64,000 nt of DNA, taken from contig CP011806.1 of the NCBI GenBank assembly GCA_001664505.1, positions 5,606,590 to 5,670,589 on the forward strand, given 5' to 3'. A program made the translations under genes and the position numbers. Each line of letters begins with the position of its first letter. Position 1 is the stretch's first letter. The notes beneath the pieces are model-generated. The model was not told the origin of the DNA. It did not search any database and saw only the letters and a list, made by a program, of their open reading frames with translations. The stretch comes from Acidobacteria bacterium Mor1. Lineage in GTDB: Bacteria > Acidobacteriota > Polarisedimenticolia > Polarisedimenticolales > Polarisedimenticolaceae. Of this stretch, positions 61,287-64,000 are shown piece by piece.

Positions 61287-61886
61287 GTGAGGGGGCCCGA
61301 GCTACAGGCGTCCCGGTCGTCGGAGTCGGCTCTTTTGACCCGGGTGGCCGCCGGGGACCGGGGGGCGTTCGCTCGCCTGTACGACCAGCACGCGGTTTCC
61401 GTGCACCAGTTCGCCCGGCGGCTGACCCGGTCGCGGGAATTGGCCGATGAGGTCCTGAACGACGTGATGGTGGCTACCTGGCGCCAGGCAGCACAGTTTC
61501 GCGGCAGCTCCAGGCTGTCGACCTGGATTCTGGGCATCACCTACCGGACAGCCATGAAAGCGCTCCGCCGAACGACGCGCATCTCGGCGCAAGAGGTCGC
61601 GGAGTGCGCGGTCCTGCCGGCGGAGGACTCACCCGATCAAGGAGTACTGCGGCAGGAGTCCCAGGACGCGACCCGGAGAGCGATCGGCGAGCTCAGCCCT
61701 GAGCATCGTGCGGTCGTCGAGTTGACGTTCTTTCACGAGTTGAGTTACCGGGAAATCTCCGAGGTGCTGGGGTGTCCGGAGAACACCGTCAAGACGCGCA
61801 TGTTCCACGCGAGGAAACGCCTGCGCGACATGCTTGCAAATGCCCGAGTCGGGGGAGTCCCGGCGCAAGGAGCGAACTCGCCATGA
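61287..61886 (+). CDS. ECF RNA polymerase sigma factor (second)
   Basis: The product is 199 residues from GTG 61287, with GAGG upstream. Sigma2 (about 25-95): GAFARLYDQHAVSVHQFARRLTRSRELADEVLNDVMVATWRQA, then STWILGITYRTAMKALRR. Sigma4 (about 130-185): LSPEHRAVVELTFFHELSYREISEVLGCPENTVKTRMFHARKRL. It lacks the TGAACC-N15-CGAC element seen at the CHAT locus, so it probably serves other promoters. Overlaps its anti-sigma gene by 4 bp. Confidence 0.92.
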   Translation: MRGPELQASRSSESALLTRVAAGDRGAFARLYDQHAVSVHQFARRLTRSRELADEVLNDVMVATWRQAAQFRGSSRLSTWILGITYRTAMKALRRTTRISAQEVAECAVLPAEDSPDQGVLRQESQDATRRAIGELSPEHRAVVELTFFHELSYREISEVLGCPENTVKTRMFHARKRLRDMLANARVGGVPAQGANSP

Positions 61887-62473
61887 CCCACGAGACCTGT
61901 TGGGAGTTGCTGCCCTGGCTTGCGAACGGCCGGCTGGATGCCGAGCTGCAGGCATCGGTTTCAACCCATCTCGATGGTTGCGACGCGTGCCGGGTGGAAC
62001 TGGAGTTCGTACGTGGCATCCAGGGCGCGGTCAATGCCGGGCCCCTGGATGATGAGTCCCCGCTACCGGGTGCTGCCGGTTTTCACCGAGTGCTGGCCGA
62101 AGTGGACCCGTCTGGAGCGACGCCGGCGGTCAGGTCGGCGCCGGCAGCTCGATCGCTCTGGTGGGCTGCCGCAGCGATATTGGTCGTGACGGCGTTCACG
62201 ATCGTCTGGCAACGCCCTGCGCCGTATCGCACCCTTTCTGCCCAGGAGAGTGCGATCGTTTCGGGGGATACGGTACGGGTGCTGTTCGCCGCCGACACCT
62301 CGACAGAGGTCCTCAACGAGATTCTCGGAGGCGTTCAGGGTCGTATCGTGGACGGTCCCAACTCCGTCGGAGCGTATGTGGTCGAGCTCCCGGCGGGGGC
62401 CGATGTCTCGGCGGCGATTGAAGTTCTCCGCGCACATCGGAGCACGAGGCTGGTCGAGCCGATCGGCGACTAG
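61883..62473 (+). CDS. Zinc-finger membrane anti-sigma factor
   Basis: The product is 196 residues from ATG 61883, which overlaps the sigma stop (ATGA). CWELLPWLANGRLDAELQASVSTHLDGCDAC is a zf-HC2 anti-sigma domain (His, Cys, Cys). One membrane helix (about 95-112, WWAAAAILVVTAFTIVW) and an outside domain of about 80 residues follow. It should sequester the preceding sigma factor. Unlike the CHAT-locus anti-sigma it has a single zinc motif. Confidence 0.88.
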   Translation: MTHETCWELLPWLANGRLDAELQASVSTHLDGCDACRVELEFVRGIQGAVNAGPLDDESPLPGAAGFHRVLAEVDPSGATPAVRSAPAARSLWWAAAAILVVTAFTIVWQRPAPYRTLSAQESAIVSGDTVRVLFAADTSTEVLNEILGGVQGRIVDGPNSVGAYVVELPAGADVSAAIEVLRAHRSTRLVEPIGD

Positions 62474-62502
62474 CCGATTCGCCGGAACATGCGTCGACGG
62501 GG

Positions 62503-62991
62503 CTACTCTGCCGCCAGCGCCGGCAAGGCCTCGCCTTCCAGCCGGAAGATCTCCCAGCCCTCCATCGGGACGGCACCCAGGCGCTTGTAGAAGCCGATGG
62601 CGGGCTCGTTCCAGTCCAGGACGACCCATTCCACCCGATCGCAACCTCGCTCTACCGCAAGCTTCGCCAGGTGCACCAGCATCGCCTTGCCGTAGCCCTT
62701 GCCGCGAAACTCCGGCTTGACGAACAGATTCTCGAGATAGATTCCCGGCCGGCCGCGGAAGGTAGAGTAGTTGTGGAAGAACAGGGCAAAGGCGGCGGGT
62801 GTGTCGCCGTCGTAGCCGAACACCACCTCGGCATAGGGCCGCGGCCCGAACAGGGTTGCTCGAAGTCTGTCCTCGTCGGCGACCACGTACTCGGCGAGTT
62901 TCTCGTACTCGGCCAGTCCGACGATGAACTCGAGGATCAGCGGGACCTGCTCCTCGGTGGCGGGCTCGATACGAAGGGGCGGTCGGGACAT
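62503..62991 (-). CDS. GNAT N-acetyltransferase
   Basis: The product is 162 residues from ATG 62991, with AGGAG 6 nt upstream. VPLILEFIVGLAEYEKLAEYVVADEDRL is typical of the diamine/thialysine acetyltransferase subgroup. IYLENLFVKPEFRGKGYGKAMLVHLAKLA is the acetyl-CoA binding motif (R-G-x-G-x-G), and EWVVLDWNEPAIGFYKRLGA closes the fold. A polyamine or lysine analogue is a likely substrate by family, not proven. Confidence 0.9.
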   Translation of the reverse strand: MSRPPLRIEPATEEQVPLILEFIVGLAEYEKLAEYVVADEDRLRATLFGPRPYAEVVFGYDGDTPAAFALFFHNYSTFRGRPGIYLENLFVKPEFRGKGYGKAMLVHLAKLAVERGCDRVEWVVLDWNEPAIGFYKRLGAVPMEGWEIFRLEGEALPALAAE

Positions 62992-63105
62992 GAAAGCTCC
63001 TGTGGGCGGTCGGGTAGGGGAGCATACAAGAAAGGGTTTCGCGATGCGCCGAACGACGGAACCGGTGGCCCGAGGCGTACGTAGCATCGACAGGAGGTTT
63101 CGCCC

Positions 63106-64000
63106 TTGAAGTTTGCGCCCGCGCCGAAGCTCGCCCGAGGTCATCGCCATGTGTGTTGGCTCCTGGGGTTCGTGGCGGCGGGATTCCTGAGCCTGACCGG
63201 CTACTACATGAACCTCTTTTTCTACCTTCCGCGGGGAAACGACTGGCTGGTCGAGCTGAGCGTGCTGCTCAGGACGGAGAAGCCGCTCTGGTTTGCATTT
63301 GCGTTATGTGGAGTCGCGGCTGGACTGGCGATCTTCCTTCTTGTCTACGGCGTGTTTCGCCGGAAGGCCGAGGGAGTGACCGCGAGCTCGCGCAGAAGGT
63401 CATTGCGTCGGGCGGTCGAGAGGTTGGGAGCTTTGTCCGTCGGCTTTGGATTGAACGTTCTGTTGTTCCGGATCGCTCCGGTTCCCGCATTTGTGACCGA
63501 TGGATGGGACCGGGCGGCACCTGCGCTGCTTGACTGGCGGGATCCCGAGCGGGGTGCGGCGTGGTTGGGGCGGAGTCACCACCTGGAGTGGTTCTGTGGA
63601 CTCGGAGTGTTGGCATCCCTCGTGGTGCTGGGTCTCGGTTGGTCGGCGCTACAGGGGGATCGACGCTCGCGCCGCCAGTTCTTGGGGCTCGCCGTGACGA
63701 TGCTCTTCGTCAGTGCTCTGGTTCCCTGGTCCGGTATGCTTCGTGTCTTGCCCGGTTCGACGTACGGAGATCTCGTGAATGGGGGCATACCCGAGATCCT
63801 TGTGCAAGGCCGCTTCGACGGGGTTGCCGCCGAGTATGTCGATCGGCACCACACGACCTTCGATCGCAGCGGAGCCCGCCTGCCACTCGGTGGCTACCAC
63901 CAGGAACGGTTCCTCGAACAACACGCCGAGGATCGCGTCGTCGAGGGGCTGCGGCGGTGCGATGCGGTCGTGCTTCCCCGCGCCGCTTACTGGGACTCTC
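63106..64000 (+). CDS. Unknown multi-pass membrane protein (3' end outside window)
   Basis: From TTG 63106, with GGAGG 8 nt upstream, the frame stays open 298 codons to the window edge. Hydrophobic segments: WLLGFVAAGFLSLTGYYM, PLWFAFALCGVAAGLAIFLLVYGVF, GALSVGFGLNVLLF, WFCGLGVLASLVVLGLGW and FLGLAVTMLFVSALVPW. The final part in view (about 230-298) is hydrophilic with a histidine-rich stretch (DRHHTTFD). I do not recognise the family; an envelope or membrane-bound enzyme is possible. Confidence 0.7.
   Translation, partial: MKFAPAPKLARGHRHVCWLLGFVAAGFLSLTGYYMNLFFYLPRGNDWLVELSVLLRTEKPLWFAFALCGVAAGLAIFLLVYGVFRRKAEGVTASSRRRSLRRAVERLGALSVGFGLNVLLFRIAPVPAFVTDGWDRAAPALLDWRDPERGAAWLGRSHHLEWFCGLGVLASLVVLGLGWSALQGDRRSRRQFLGLAVTMLFVSALVPWSGMLRVLPGSTYGDLVNGGIPEILVQGRFDGVAAEYVDRHHTTFDRSGARLPLGGYHQERFLEQHAEDRVVEGLRRCDAVVLPRAAYWDS

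Noticed and set aside
1-64000. Insertion sequences, prophage or integration sites
   Set aside because: No transposase, integrase or long terminal inverted repeats were seen, and gene order is compact with similar base composition throughout.

Overview
The window is high-GC bacterial chromosome with no rRNA, tRNA, CRISPR array, phage or insertion sequence that I could find. Gene content points to a Gram-negative, most likely an Acidobacteriota-like lineage: a TonB receptor, RND pumps, many secreted proteins with DCNxNG calcium-type repeats, an S8 protease with a WxDGIL tail, type IV minor pilins, and ECF sigma factors paired with zinc-finger anti-sigmas. Phylum is inference; no rRNA is present to confirm it. 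Several genes (6852-7175, 7324-7860, 21548-22030, 22277-23170) have a -10-like hexamer 6-8 nt before the start codon and no Shine-Dalgarno, so leaderless mRNAs may be common.

Layout. 1-7.2 kb: a truncated secreted RIFT-barrel protein, a thioredoxin-fused TonB receptor divergent from a DM13 protein, a subtilase and a small winged-helix regulator. 7.3-15.6 kb: mogA and a three-gene RND efflux operon (adaptor plus two permeases). 15.7-21.5 kb: minor pilins (PilX, PilW, PilV, FimT) and a three-gene cassette of unknown function. 21.5-27.3 kb: YbaN-like protein, OxyR with its own operator, secreted hydrolase, Fe-S/CDGSH protein, small zinc ribbon. 27.3-31.8 kb: methionine operon (two trans-sulfuration enzymes around an ACT-less aspartokinase-homoserine dehydrogenase) behind a SAM-I/IV-type riboswitch.

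31.8-34.3 kb: a BNR/sialidase-fold secreted protein. 34.4-40.2 kb: an ECF sigma factor, a secreted glycine-tailed protein, a TPR-CHAT (caspase-like) lipoprotein and a double zinc-finger membrane anti-sigma factor. Each of the four genes is preceded by a 28-bp element of the form TGAACC-N15-CGAC, which ties them into one candidate autoregulated regulon; this is the strongest candidate for an undescribed system. 40.3-44.5 kb: argR-argG-proB-proA with a large dyad operator. 44.6-48.3 kb: metalloprotease, retropepsin-PDZ protein, parvulin, MFS transporter.

48.3-48.6 kb is a non-coding stretch of successive hairpins containing a 15-nt Shine-Dalgarno-like sequence, a 14-codon ORF, a long imperfect stem and an intrinsic terminator: a candidate structured RNA. 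48.6-57.4 kb: arsC, a DUF4262 protein, an oxidoreductase, a rhomboid protease, beta-oxidation enzymes, a cation exchanger and small membrane proteins. 57.5-64 kb: a conserved lipoprotein, a CHRD protein, a lipoprotein subtilase with an altered oxyanion-hole motif, a TorF-like barrel, a second ECF/anti-sigma pair, a GNAT and a membrane protein cut by the right edge.
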